Part shown: positions 30,006-39,166 of the stretch, piece by piece
How positions within the stretch are numbered: the stretch's first letter is position 1
How the letters are laid out: every line of letters starts with the position of its first letter
Assembly (NCBI RefSeq): GCF_008710705.1
Contig: NZ_VYRZ01000003.1
Location: 248,001 to 312,000 of the forward strand
Direction of reading: 5' to 3'
DNA: 64,000 nt
Source: Microbacterium radiodurans
Lineage (GTDB): Bacteria > Actinomycetota > Actinomycetes > Actinomycetales > Microbacteriaceae
Notes under the pieces: generated by a model
Databases searched by the model: none
The model's input: the letters and a program-made list of their open reading frames with translations, nothing else
Told to the model about the DNA's origin: nothing
Translations under genes and position numbers: made by a program

Positions 30006-33000
30006 TCAGAGCGTCAGCGCGGTCTTCATGATCTCGGCCTGCTCGGCGGCATGCACCTTCGGCGAGCCTGTCGCCGTCGAGGCCGCAGCCGAACGCGAGA
30101 CGCGCCGGATGGTGCGACCGTGGAGGTGCTTCTCGACCTCGAGCGCGATGAACGGCCAGGCGCCCTGGTTCTCGGGCTCGTCCTGAACCCAGACCAGTTC
30201 GGCGTTCGGGTAGGCGTCGAGCACGGAGTTCAGCTCATCGACCGGCGCCGGGTAGTACTGCTCGAGGCGCACCAGCGCGATCCCGGGCTGGGGGTTCTTC
30301 TCGAGTTCGGCTTTCAGATCCCAGTGGATCTTGCCCGAGTGCAGCAGGACGCGCTTGACCGCACCCTTGTCGGAAATCCGGGCGTCGTCGAGGACGGGCT
30401 CGAACTTTCCGGTCAGGAAGTCGTCGACCGGGCTCGTCGCACCGCGCAGACGCAGCATGGCCTTCGGGCTGAAGACCACGAGCGGGCGGCGCGGCCGGGC
30501 GTACGCCTGCCGGCGGAGCAGATGGAAGTAGGACGCCGGAGTCGACGGGCGCGCGACGGTCATGTTGTCCTGCGCGCACATCTGCAGGTAGCGCTCGATG
30601 CGCGCCGACGAGTGGTCGGGGCCCTGGCCCTCGTACCCGTGGGGGAGGAGCAGGACGACGCTCGACTGCTGCGCCCACTTCTGCTCCGCCGAGGAGATGA
30701 ACTCGTCGATGACGGACTGCGCACCGTTGGCGAAGTCGCCGAACTGCGCCTCCCACAGGACGAGCGAGTCGGCCCGCTCGACCGAGTATCCGTATTCGAA
30801 CGCCATGGCCGCGTACTCGCTGAGGAGCGAGTCGTAGACGTAGAAGCGCCCCTGCGCGTTCGACAGATTCGCCAGCGGCAGCCACTCCTGGCCGTTGGCG
30901 CGGTCATGGAGGACCGCGTGGCGCTGCACGAACGTTCCGCGACGCGCGTCCTGACCGGCGAGACGGACGTTCGTCCCTTCCATGAGAAGCGATCCGAACG
31001 CGAACAGCTCACCCATCGCCCAGTCGATGTTGCCGTTGCGGCTCATGTCGTGACGCTTCTCGAGTAGCTGCTTGAGCTTGCTGTGCACCGTGAAGTTCTC
31101 GGGCGTGTTCACGAAGGCGTCGCCGATGTGCTGGAGCGCATCCTGACCGATGCCGGTCGTCTCGGGCTCGCCCACGGCGGTGTCGACCGGACCCGACAGG
31201 CCGACGGGGCCGGAAGCGCCCGTCTCGGCGGCGTGGGTCTCGGAGAAGGCGACCTCGAGGCGGTCCTGGAAGTCGCGCTTCGCCTGCTCGTACTCCTCCT
31301 CGGTGATGTCGCCGCGGCCGACGAGCGACTCGGTGTAGAGCCGGCGCACGGATCGCTTCGCCTCGATGAGGTTCGTCATGAGCGGCTGCGTCATCGACGG
31401 GTCGTCGCCCTCGTTGTGACCGCGACGGCGGTAGCAGACGAGGTCGATGACGACGTCGCGCTTGAACTCCTGGCGGTAGCGGAAGGCCAGCTGCGCGACG
31501 TGGACGACGGCCTCGGGGTCATCGCCGTTGACGTGGAAGATCGGCGCCTGGATCGCCTTGGCGACATCAGTCGCGTAGACCGACGTGCGGGCGTCGACAG
31601 GGGTGGTGGTGAAGCCGACCTGGTTGTTCACGACGACGTGCACGGTGCCGCCCGTGCGGTAGCCCCGCAGCTGCGACATCTGCAGGGTCTCGAACACGAC
31701 GCCCTGACCCGCGAACGCGGCGTCGCCGTGCACGAGGATCGGAAGCCACGAGAACGAGCCGATCGCGCCGCGGTCCTGCTTGGCGCGGACGATGCCCTCG
31801 AGCACGCCGTCGACGGTCTCGAGGTGCGACGGGTTCGCGGCGAGATAGACCGGGAGTTCGTCGCCGGCATCGCCGACGAACGTTCCCTCGGTTCCGAGGT
31901 GGTACTTCACGTCGCCCGAACCGCTCTTCGAGCCGATGGCGACGGAGCCCTCGAACTCGCGGAAGACCTGGCCGTACGTCTTGCCTGCGATGTTGGTCAG
32001 CACGTTGAGGCGACCGCGGTGGGCCATGCCGATCGCGGCGCCGTCGAGTCCGGTGCGCGCAGCGCCCTGGAGGATCTCATCGAGGAGCGGGATCAGCGAC
32101 TCGCCGCCTTCGAGGCTGAACCGCTTCTGGCCGACGAACTTCGTCTGCAGGAATGTCTCGAAGGCCTCGGCCTGGTTGAGCTTGCCGAGCACGCGGAGCT
32201 GCTCGTCGTGCCCCGGCTTCTGGTACTTGACCTCGACGTTCTCCTGGAACCACGTGCGCTGCAGCGGGTCCTGGATGTGCATGTACTCGATGCCAATCGT
32301 GCGGCAGTACGAATCGCGCAGCACGCCCAGGATCTCGCGCAGCTTCATCAGGCGCTTGGCGCCGAATCCGCCGGTGACGAACTCGCGGTCGAGGTCCCAG
32401 AACGTCAGGCCGTGCTGTTCGATCTCGAGGTCGGGGTGGGTGCGCTGGCGGTACTCGAGCGGGTCGATGTCGGCCATGAGGTGACCGCGCACACGGTAGG
32501 AGTTGATGAGCTCCTGGACGCGCGCGGTCTTGTCGACGCGCTCGGCGAGGTCGACGTTGATGTCGGTCGACCACTGGATGGGCGCGTAGGGGATGCGCAG
32601 CTCGGCGAAGATGTCCTCGTAGAAGCCGTTCTTGCCGATCAGCAGCTCGTGCACGGTCTTCAGGAACTCGCCCGAGCCGGCACCCTGGATCACGCGGTGG
32701 TCGTAGGTGCTCGTGAGCGTGATGGTCTTGCCGATGCCGAGGTTCACGAGCGTCTTCTCGCTCGATCCCTGGAACTCGGCCGGGTAGTCGAGGGCGCCGG
32801 CGCCGATGATCGAGCCCTGGCCCTTCATCAGGCGGGGGACCGAGTGCACCGTGCCGATGCCGCCCGGGTTGGTCAGTGAGATCGTGGTGCCCTGGAAGTC
32901 GGCCGCGGTGAGCTTGTTCTTGCGGGCGCGCTGGACGAGGTCCTCGTACGCGGCGAGATAGTCGCTGAACGACAGCGACTCGGCCCGCTTGATGCTCGGG

Positions 33001-33728
33001 ACCATGAGCGCGCGCGTGCCGTCGGGCTTGGGCAGATCGATGGCGATACCCAGGCCGACGTGGGCGTGGGCGATGGCCGAGGGCTTGCCGTCGATCTCGG
33101 CGTAGGAGACGTTCTGGCTGGGGAAGGCCTTCAGCGCCTGGATCAGCGCCCAGCCGATGAGGTGGGTGAAGCTGATCTTGCCGCCGCGGGTGCGCGACAT
33201 GTGGTTGTTGATGACGATGCGGTTGTCGATCATCAGCTTCGCCGGGATCGTGCGCACGCTCGTGGCGGTCGGCACGGTCAGCGACTCGTCCATGTTCGCC
33301 GCGAGGGTCTTGGGCATGCCGCGCAGCGGCGTGACGACGTCCTCGCGCTGCTCGACCTCGGCGGCCGGTGCCGTCGGCGCCTGCGCCGGAACCGGCTGCG
33401 CGGCGGCGGGGCGCGCCGTCGTGCGGGCGACCGGCTGCGCGCCGATCGTCGGGATGGGAGCCGTCACCGGGTGAGCGGGAGCGGCATCCTGCTGAGGCTC
33501 CTTCGCCGACGGCGCCGCGGCGGGCGCGGCATCCTGCTTCTGCTGCTGCGGGGCAGCGGAGTCAGCCGCACCGGCCTGCTTGGCGTAGGCCTCGAGGATC
33601 GGCCACCACTCCTTGTCGACGGCGTTGCGGTCTACTCGGAACTGGTCGTACAGCTCTGCGACGAGCCATTCGTTCGCTCCGAATTCTCCGTCGTTCGAGG
33701 TTTCGGTTCCGGTCGCCTGGCTGGACAC
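30006..33728 (-). CDS. kgd: Multifunctional 2-oxoglutarate decarboxylase/dehydrogenase Kgd (E2-E1 fusion)
   Basis: A 1240-residue TCA-cycle enzyme of the actinobacterial type. The N-terminal helix NEWLVAELYDQFRVD (near residue 20) is followed by an Ala/Pro/Gln-rich linker (about 50-130) and an E2 succinyltransferase-like domain (about 136-375) with TSTYDHRVIQGAGSG. The ThDP-binding E1 domain fills the rest, with IGMAHRGRLNVL, GDAAFAGQGVV and VVNNQVGFTT. There is no lipoyl domain, so it must use a lipoyl domain in trans. I chose the GTG at 33728; GTG 33791 lies 8 nt after TACCCT and would add 21 Arg-rich residues. Confidence 0.95.
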   Translation of the reverse strand: MSSQATGTETSNDGEFGANEWLVAELYDQFRVDRNAVDKEWWPILEAYAKQAGAADSAAPQQQKQDAAPAAAPSAKEPQQDAAPAHPVTAPIPTIGAQPVARTTARPAAAQPVPAQAPTAPAAEVEQREDVVTPLRGMPKTLAANMDESLTVPTATSVRTIPAKLMIDNRIVINNHMSRTRGGKISFTHLIGWALIQALKAFPSQNVSYAEIDGKPSAIAHAHVGLGIAIDLPKPDGTRALMVPSIKRAESLSFSDYLAAYEDLVQRARKNKLTAADFQGTTISLTNPGGIGTVHSVPRLMKGQGSIIGAGALDYPAEFQGSSEKTLVNLGIGKTITLTSTYDHRVIQGAGSGEFLKTVHELLIGKNGFYEDIFAELRIPYAPIQWSTDINVDLAERVDKTARVQELINSYRVRGHLMADIDPLEYRQRTHPDLEIEQHGLTFWDLDREFVTGGFGAKRLMKLREILGVLRDSYCRTIGIEYMHIQDPLQRTWFQENVEVKYQKPGHDEQLRVLGKLNQAEAFETFLQTKFVGQKRFSLEGGESLIPLLDEILQGAARTGLDGAAIGMAHRGRLNVLTNIAGKTYGQVFREFEGSVAIGSKSGSGDVKYHLGTEGTFVGDAGDELPVYLAANPSHLETVDGVLEGIVRAKQDRGAIGSFSWLPILVHGDAAFAGQGVVFETLQMSQLRGYRTGGTVHVVVNNQVGFTTTPVDARTSVYATDVAKAIQAPIFHVNGDDPEAVVHVAQLAFRYRQEFKRDVVIDLVCYRRRGHNEGDDPSMTQPLMTNLIEAKRSVRRLYTESLVGRGDITEEEYEQAKRDFQDRLEVAFSETHAAETGASGPVGLSGPVDTAVGEPETTGIGQDALQHIGDAFVNTPENFTVHSKLKQLLEKRHDMSRNGNIDWAMGELFAFGSLLMEGTNVRLAGQDARRGTFVQRHAVLHDRANGQEWLPLANLSNAQGRFYVYDSLLSEYAAMAFEYGYSVERADSLVLWEAQFGDFANGAQSVIDEFISSAEQKWAQQSSVVLLLPHGYEGQGPDHSSARIERYLQMCAQDNMTVARPSTPASYFHLLRRQAYARPRRPLVVFSPKAMLRLRGATSPVDDFLTGKFEPVLDDARISDKGAVKRVLLHSGKIHWDLKAELEKNPQPGIALVRLEQYYPAPVDELNSVLDAYPNAELVWVQDEPENQGAWPFIALEVEKHLHGRTIRRVSRSAAASTATGSPKVHAAEQAEIMKTALTL

Positions 33729-33859
33729 CGCAGATCGCCTGCTTTCGTCGATGAAGTTCCGTCGGCGCCGCGGTCGTCCGCCGCAGCGCACCGTCTTCTA
33801 GGGTAGCCCACAATGGCGGGGCCCGAACCGGGTCCGGGCTGCCGACGGCCCGCTCGGCG

Positions 33860-33865
33860 TAGCGT
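33860..33865 (+). promoter_or_regulatory. Leaderless-type -10 (TAGCGT) of guaB1
   Basis: TAGCGT is followed by 7 nt and the ATG at 33873. Confidence 0.55.
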
Positions 33866-33872
33866 GGTGGAC

Positions 33873-35330
33873 ATGCGTTTCTCCGGAGCTCAGCCCGCGG
33901 TCGACCTGACCTATTCCGACGTCTTCCTGGTGCCGCGGCGCTCCGCGGTGACCAGCCGCCTCGACGTCGACCTGTCGCCCGGTGACGGCACGGCCGCGAC
34001 GATCCCACTCGTGTCTTCGAACATGAACTCGGTCACGGGTCCGTGGCTCGCGGCCACCCTCGCCCGCCGCGGCGGCCTCGGCGTCCTGCCGCAGGATATG
34101 CCGCTGCAGGAATTGGATGCCGCGATCCGCTGGGTCAAGGATCAGCCGGTCTCGTGGGACACTCCGCGCGTCATGAGTCCCGCGTCGACGGTCGCCGAGG
34201 CCGCCCGCGTCCTGCCTTCGCTCGACGGACACGGAATCGTCGTCGCCGACCCCGAGCGGCGGCCGCTGCGGATCGACGACGTCGTCGGCATCGTGCCGGC
34301 GTCGCGGCTGGGCACGGCCCTGCCCGATGCCCGGCTCGGCGACCTCGTGCGCGATCGGGCGACCGCCATCGACGCCGACGACGTGCCCGACGCCCGGGCG
34401 GCGTTCGACCTCATCGACGCGGCCGGCGTGCCGGTCGTGTGCGTCATCCGCCACGGCGAGCTCGTCGGCACCCTCTCGCGCCGGAGCGCGCTGCGGTCGG
34501 CCATCTACCGGCCCGCGGTCGACGCCGACGGGCGCCTCCTCGTTGCGGCGGCCATCGGCATCAACGGCGACGCGGCCGCGAAGGCTCGCGCGCTCGCCGC
34601 CGCCGGGGTCGACGTGCTCGTGGTCGACACGGCGCACGGGCACCAGGACGGGATGCTGCGAGCCCTCCGCGAGGTGGCGGCGGCGGATCTCGGCCTCCCG
34701 ATCGTCGCGGGGAACATCGTCACCGCCGACGGGGTGCGCGACCTCGTCGAGGCGGGCGCGTCGATCCTCAAGGTCGGCGTCGGGCCCGGCGCGATGTGCA
34801 CGACGCGCATGATGACGGCGGTCGGGCGTCCGCAGTTCTCGGCGGTCCTCGAGACCGCCCAGGCGGCGGCGGAGCTCGGTGCGCACGTCTGGGCCGACGG
34901 CGGCGTGCGGTACCCGCGCGACGTGGCGCTCGCCCTGGCGGCGGGTGCGGCATCCGTCATGATCGGTTCGTGGTTCGCCGGGACCATCGAGTCTCCCGGT
35001 CCGATCCGGACCGACGACGACGGCCGTGTCTACAAGGAGTCGTGGGGGATGGCCTCGACGAAGGCCGTCGTCGGTCGTTTCGACCGGCTCGAGGCGTACG
35101 AGCGCGCCCGCAAGGAGCTCTTCGCCGAGGGGATCTCGTCGTCGCGGATCTACCTCGATCCGCTTCGCCCGGGTGTCGAGGATCTGCTCGACATGATCAC
35201 GTCGGGCGTGCGCTCATCGTTCACCTACGCCGGCGCCGCGAGCGTCGCAGAGTTCCATGACCGGGCGACCGTCGGGCTGCAGTCGGCAGCAGGCTACGAG
35301 GAGGGCAAGGCGCTTCCGGTCAGCTGGTGA
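33873..35330 (+). CDS. guaB1: GuaB1-family IMPDH/GMP reductase
   Basis: A 485-residue (beta/alpha)8 enzyme. The barrel is interrupted by two CBS motifs (about residues 95-220). The catalytic Cys is in VGVGPGAMCTTRMMTAVGRP, near residue 310, and VSSNMNSVTG lies near 49. Mycobacterial GuaB1 was shown to be a GMP reductase and not an IMP dehydrogenase, so the likely reaction is GMP plus NADPH to IMP, NADP and ammonia. It is monocistronic, divergent from kgd. Confidence 0.88.
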   Translation: MRFSGAQPAVDLTYSDVFLVPRRSAVTSRLDVDLSPGDGTAATIPLVSSNMNSVTGPWLAATLARRGGLGVLPQDMPLQELDAAIRWVKDQPVSWDTPRVMSPASTVAEAARVLPSLDGHGIVVADPERRPLRIDDVVGIVPASRLGTALPDARLGDLVRDRATAIDADDVPDARAAFDLIDAAGVPVVCVIRHGELVGTLSRRSALRSAIYRPAVDADGRLLVAAAIGINGDAAAKARALAAAGVDVLVVDTAHGHQDGMLRALREVAAADLGLPIVAGNIVTADGVRDLVEAGASILKVGVGPGAMCTTRMMTAVGRPQFSAVLETAQAAAELGAHVWADGGVRYPRDVALALAAGAASVMIGSWFAGTIESPGPIRTDDDGRVYKESWGMASTKAVVGRFDRLEAYERARKELFAEGISSSRIYLDPLRPGVEDLLDMITSGVRSSFTYAGAASVAEFHDRATVGLQSAAGYEEGKALPVSW

Positions 35331-35370
35331 CGCGGGTGACCCCCGATGGGGCCGGCAGCCGGGGGGACGG

Positions 35371-35428
35371 GGCGCACTTCTGCACGTCGAGCGCAGTTGT
35401 TTTCGCGCCCGATGCGCAGAACTGCGCC
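35371..35428. repeat. Palindromic repeat upstream of the putative nuclease gene
   Basis: A 58-bp imperfect palindrome. The left end (35371-35384) and right end (35413-35428) pair along GGCGCA-N-TTCTGC. The middle contains CACGTCGAGCGC, which is also the stem of the element at 36533-36590. Similarity between the two continues on both sides of this block (GGGGCGC at the left, AGAACTNCGCC at the right). Confidence 0.65.
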
Positions 35429-35545
35429 TGACGCACGGCCGCAGCCGCGAGGAGCCTGTCCTCCCCGACGCGATCGACCCCGGACGCCTCCCCAGGTGTC
35501 TCGGTGGCCGAGCCGCCGCGCCGCGCCGGCGACGACACTGCGGGG

Positions 35546-36514
35546 ATGACCTGGATGATCGAGCCGCCCTCATCGCACGTCCTCCGGCGACGCGAAGCCC
35601 ACGATGTTCCGGCGCGCGACCTGACGAGAGCGATCCGATCGGGGGCCGCCACCCGCATCGCGCCGGGCTCTCTCGCGACGACGAGCCGATGGCGAGAGCT
35701 GACGCCGATCGCCCAGCACGCTCAGCGGGTATGGGAGGCGACCATCCGGCTCGCGCCTGGGGCGGTGTTCTCGCACTTCGCTGCCGCCGCGGTGCTCGGG
35801 ATCGACCACGTCCTGCCCTGGCCCGAGCACATCGACGTCACGATTCCGGGAGCGGCCGGGTCCTCGGGCCGGATCCGACGGCATCGACGTCCTCTCTCGG
35901 CGGGAGACGTCGTGCCGTGGGGAGATCATTTCGTGACGACGCCCGCGCGGACGGTCGTCGATCTCGCGTCGATCGCCCCGTTCACGGCGGGGGTCGTGAT
36001 CGCCGACCAAGCGCTCTGGGCTCGCCGACCGCACGCGGACCGCGCCGCCGGGCCGCTGTGCTCCCGCGACGAGCTCGAGATCGCGGCATCCGCGTACACC
36101 GGTCGTGCGCACGCACGTGTCACGGCCGTCGCGGCGTTCGCGACCGATCTGGCGGACAGTGTGCGCGAGTCCGAGAGCCGCGTGCTCATCGATCGGCTGG
36201 GCTTCCCGGCGCCGATCCTGCAGCAGCGGTTCTCCGTCGGGGACGCCGGCACGGCGTACGCCGACTTCTGGTGGCCGGACCATCGGCAGATCGGCGAGTT
36301 CGACGGCGCCGGAAAGTACTTCGACCCGGAGCTGCGCGGCGGTCGCTCGCCCCAGGCCGTGCTCCTGGCCGAGAAGGATCGGGGCGACGCGCTGCGGCGA
36401 CAGGTGCGCGCGGTGTCGCGATGGCGGATGCCGCACCTCCGACATCCGCGCCTGCTTTACGACATCCTGCGCGGCGACGGCCTGCCGTCGAGTCGCCCGC
36501 GACCCGGACGCTGA
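35546..36514 (+). CDS. Putative AbiEi-like / PD-(D/E)XK (DUF559-like) protein
   Basis: A 322-residue protein. The N-terminal half looks like the AbiEi-type antitoxin fold common in actinobacteria: RAIRSGAATRIAPGSL, then FSHFAAAAVLGI and TTPARTVVDLASI. The C-terminal part (from about residue 215) has the pattern of a DUF559/Vsr-type nuclease: SRVLIDRLGFPAPILQQRF, YADFWWPDHRQIGEFDG, then a Lys in AGKYFDP. The E-x-D-G-x-x-K layout could be a catalytic site. No toxin partner lies beside it. I chose ATG 35546; GTG 35504 is an alternative. Related palindromes lie on both sides. Confidence 0.68.
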   Translation: MTWMIEPPSSHVLRRREAHDVPARDLTRAIRSGAATRIAPGSLATTSRWRELTPIAQHAQRVWEATIRLAPGAVFSHFAAAAVLGIDHVLPWPEHIDVTIPGAAGSSGRIRRHRRPLSAGDVVPWGDHFVTTPARTVVDLASIAPFTAGVVIADQALWARRPHADRAAGPLCSRDELEIAASAYTGRAHARVTAVAAFATDLADSVRESESRVLIDRLGFPAPILQQRFSVGDAGTAYADFWWPDHRQIGEFDGAGKYFDPELRGGRSPQAVLLAEKDRGDALRRQVRAVSRWRMPHLRHPRLLYDILRGDGLPSSRPRPGR

Positions 36515-36532
36515 GCAGGTGGCCGGGGATGG

Positions 36533-36590
36533 GGCGCGCGTCCGCACGTCGAGCGCGGAAAGATGCGCGCTCGACGTGAAGAACTACGCC
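36533..36590. repeat. Palindromic repeat downstream of the putative nuclease gene
   Basis: A 58-bp element related to 35371-35428. Here CACGTCGAGCGC (36545-36556) and GCGCTCGACGTG (36567-36578) form a perfect 12-bp stem with a 10-nt loop. It starts 19 nt after the stop of the nuclease-like gene, so it may also end that transcript. Confidence 0.68.
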
Positions 36591-36656
36591 GGAAGCCGGG
36601 CGCCCGGCGACCCGAGCCGGAAGGCGCTCGCACGCGTGGGCGCGCCCGCGCAGGCG

Positions 36657-36662
36657 TAAGAT
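36657..36662 (+). promoter_or_regulatory. -10 (TAAGAT) for the leader ORF and the CorC/HlyC pair
   Basis: TAAGAT is followed by 10 nt and the ATG of the small leader ORF at 36673. Confidence 0.45.
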
Positions 36663-36672
36663 CGTGCGCACG

Positions 36673-36744
36673 ATGGACGACCCCCCTAGTCGCAGACGCT
36701 CGCCCCACCGACCCGCCTCCCGTTCGATCGGGGGTGACGCGTGA
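36673..36744 (+). CDS. Small leader ORF (23 codons) before the CorC/HlyC gene
   Basis: A short frame, MDDPPSRRRSPHRPASRSIG and three more residues, starts just after a good -10. Its TGA (36742-36744) overlaps the GTG at 36741 and the ATG at 36744 of the next gene. The product is Arg/Pro/Ser-rich and has no known family. It may be a coupling leader or mere chance. Confidence 0.35.
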   Translation: MDDPPSRRRSPHRPASRSIGGDA

Positions 36745-38069
36745 TGGATTACGTCATGCTGGGCGTGGGGCTGCTGCTCACCGTGGGAACGGGTCTGTTC
36801 GTGGCGAGCGAGTTCGCGCTCGTGAATCTCGACCGAGCCGACCTCGAAGCTCGTCGGACAGCGGGCGAGAGCCGGCTGTCGCTGACGATCAGCGCTCTGC
36901 GCATCACCTCGACGCACCTCTCGAGCGCGCAGCTGGGCATCACCCTGACGACGCTGCTCACGGGTTACACGATGGAGCCGGCGATCTCGAACCTGCTGAG
37001 CCCCGTGTTCGAGGGATGGGGTTGGGACGAGACCGTGTCGCGCCCCGTCGCGGCGGTCGTCGGCGTCGCGATCGCGACCGTGTTCTCCATGATCCTGGGC
37101 GAGCTCGTCCCCAAGAACTTCGCGCTCGCCGTGCCGCGGCAGACGGCCAAGCTGGTCATCCCCTTCCAGACCCTGTTCACAACGGTCTTCCGTCCGGCGG
37201 TGACGGTGCTCAACGGCAGCGCCAACGGCGTGCTCCGCTCGATGGGCGTCGAGCCCAAGGAGGAGCTCTCCGGGGCACGGACCGCCGAGGAGCTCTCGAG
37301 CCTCGTCCGGCGCTCGGCCAGCGCCGGCGTCCTCGAGGAGGACACCGCGTCTCTGCTGGACCGTTCGCTCACCTTCGCCCGCCTGACCACCGCCGACGTC
37401 ATGACGCCGCGCCCGAGCCTGCACGCCGTCGCCGCGGGCGACAGCGTCGAGACGGTCATCCAGCTCGCCCGCCGCACCGGCCACAGCCGGTTCCCGGTCT
37501 ACGACGAATCGCTCGATGACATCACCGGGATCGTGCACCTCAAGCAGGCGGTCAGCGTGCCGCGCGAGCGTCGCGCCGACGTGCCGGCAGCGGCGGTCGC
37601 CGAGGAGCCGTTGCGCGTGCCCGAGGCGGTCCATCTCGACGCGGTCCTCGGCGAGCTGCGCGCCCGCGGCTACCAGATGGCCGTCGTCGTCGACGAGTAC
37701 GGCGGCACCGCCGGCGTCGTGACGCTCGAGGACCTGGTGGAGGAGATCGTCGGCGAGGTGCTCGATGAGCACGACCGCAGCCGCGCCGGTGTCATCCGCG
37801 TGGCCGGGGGCATCGTGTTCCCGGCCGAGCTGCGGCCCGACGAGGTGCTCGACCGCACCGGCATCCGCGTTCCGGACGGGGACATCTACGACACCGTCGG
37901 CGGATTCATCATGAGCGAGCTCGAACGCATCCCACTCGTCGGCGACAGCGTCGTCATCGAGGACGGCACCCTGGTCGTGCAGCGGATGGACGGGCGACGC
38001 GTCGACCGGGTGCGGTTCGAGCCGAACCCGCTGCCGGCCGGCGCCCCCGAGGGAGGTGAGCAGCGATGA
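36741..38069 (+). CDS. CorC/HlyC-family membrane protein with CNNM, CBS and CorC domains
   Basis: A 442-residue protein. A CNNM (DUF21) transmembrane domain (about 1-195, with [16 protein letters not shown] and [17 protein letters not shown]) is followed by a CBS pair (about 215-335, ending [20 protein letters not shown]) and a C-terminal CorC_HlyC domain (about 350-430). Such proteins are linked to Mg2+ or Co2+ export and tolerance; the old name haemolysin is misleading. GTG 36741 or ATG 36744 is the start. The stop overlaps the second paralogue (ATGA). Confidence 0.9.
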   Translation: MMDYVMLGVGLLLTVGTGLFVASEFALVNLDRADLEARRTAGESRLSLTISALRITSTHLSSAQLGITLTTLLTGYTMEPAISNLLSPVFEGWGWDETVSRPVAAVVGVAIATVFSMILGELVPKNFALAVPRQTAKLVIPFQTLFTTVFRPAVTVLNGSANGVLRSMGVEPKEELSGARTAEELSSLVRRSASAGVLEEDTASLLDRSLTFARLTTADVMTPRPSLHAVAAGDSVETVIQLARRTGHSRFPVYDESLDDITGIVHLKQAVSVPRERRADVPAAAVAEEPLRVPEAVHLDAVLGELRARGYQMAVVVDEYGGTAGVVTLEDLVEEIVGEVLDEHDRSRAGVIRVAGGIVFPAELRPDEVLDRTGIRVPDGDIYDTVGGFIMSELERIPLVGDSVVIEDGTLVVQRMDGRRVDRVRFEPNPLPAGAPEGGEQR

Positions 38070-39133
38070 GCGATTGGGCGGGAATCGTCTGGCTCGTGGT
38101 GCTGCTGGCCTTCAACGCGTTCTTCGTGGGTTCGGAGTTCGCCGTCATCTCGGCGCGTCGATCTCAGATCGAGCCCCTCGCCGACAAGGGGTCCCGCGCC
38201 GCGAAGACCGCGCTGTGGGCGATGGAGCACGCGACCCTCATGCTCGCGACCTGCCAGCTCGGCATCACCATCTGCTCGCTGCTCATCCTGAACGTCTCGG
38301 AGCCGGCGATCCACCACCTGCTGGCCGTCCCGCTCGGACTGACGGGCTGGGGCGAGGCCGCCGTCGACGTGGCGGCCTTCATCGTGGCGCTCGTTGTCGT
38401 GTCGTACCTGCACGTCGTCTTCGGCGAGATGGTGCCGAAGAACCTCGCGTTCTCGCTGCCGGACCGGGCCGTCCTCGTGCTCGCCACGCCGCTGAAGTGG
38501 GTGTCGCAGCTCTTCTACCCGATCATCGTGACGCTGAACTGGATCGCCAACCACACCGTGCGCCTGTTCCGGGTCGAGCCGAAGGACGAGGCGACGTCGA
38601 CGTACACGCTCGACGAGGTGGCGACGATCGTCGCGACCTCGCGCATCGAGGGCGTGCTCGACGACGTCTCGGGGACGGTCGCGGCGGTCGTGGAGTTCAC
38701 CGACAAGAAGGCGAAGGATGTCGCGGTGCCGCTCGGCGACCTCGTGACACTGCCCGAGTCGGCCACCCCGGACGACGTCGAGCGCGCCGTCGTCCGGCAC
38801 GGCTTCTCGCGCTACGTGATCGTCGACGACGAGGGCCAGCCCGTCGGGTACGTGCACTTGAAGGACATCCTGCGCGAGGCCGAGCCGGCCGACGGCTCCG
38901 CCGGGGCGCGACGGGCGAGCGAGCCGATCAAGGCGAAGCGCATCCACCTGATGGTGCCGGTGTCGGAGACGACCGACCTCGAGGACGCGCTCGCCCTGAT
39001 GCGGCGCTCGAGCCGGCACCTCGCTCAGGTCCGCGACGGTCAGGGCCGCACGACCGCGGTGCTCTTCCTCGAGGACATCATCGAAGAGCTCGTCGGCGAG
39101 GTCCACGACGCGACGCGTCGCACGCCGCGCTGA
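38066..39133 (+). CDS. Second CorC/HlyC-family membrane protein, without CorC domain
   Basis: A 355-residue paralogue of the upstream gene. The CNNM domain (FVGSEFAVISARRSQIE, CQLGITICSLLIL, VFGEMVPKNLAFSLPDR) and a degenerate CBS pair (VDDEGQPVGYVHLKD, VLFLEDIIEELVGEV) are present. The C-terminal CorC_HlyC domain is missing, because the protein stops just after the second CBS motif. Gene pairs of a full and a short form are common in actinobacteria and the products may form hetero-oligomers. Translationally coupled by ATGA. Confidence 0.88.
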   Translation: MSDWAGIVWLVVLLAFNAFFVGSEFAVISARRSQIEPLADKGSRAAKTALWAMEHATLMLATCQLGITICSLLILNVSEPAIHHLLAVPLGLTGWGEAAVDVAAFIVALVVVSYLHVVFGEMVPKNLAFSLPDRAVLVLATPLKWVSQLFYPIIVTLNWIANHTVRLFRVEPKDEATSTYTLDEVATIVATSRIEGVLDDVSGTVAAVVEFTDKKAKDVAVPLGDLVTLPESATPDDVERAVVRHGFSRYVIVDDEGQPVGYVHLKDILREAEPADGSAGARRASEPIKAKRIHLMVPVSETTDLEDALALMRRSSRHLAQVRDGQGRTTAVLFLEDIIEELVGEVHDATRRTPR

Positions 39134-39166
39134 CCCCCGCGAGCGGTGCGGGTCGGCGGGCTCGCG

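Noticed and set aside
39131..39158. Terminator hairpin between the CorC/HlyC pair and the old yellow enzyme gene
   Set aside because: Only a 5-bp GC stem (CCCGC with GCGGG); too weak to call in DNA of this composition.
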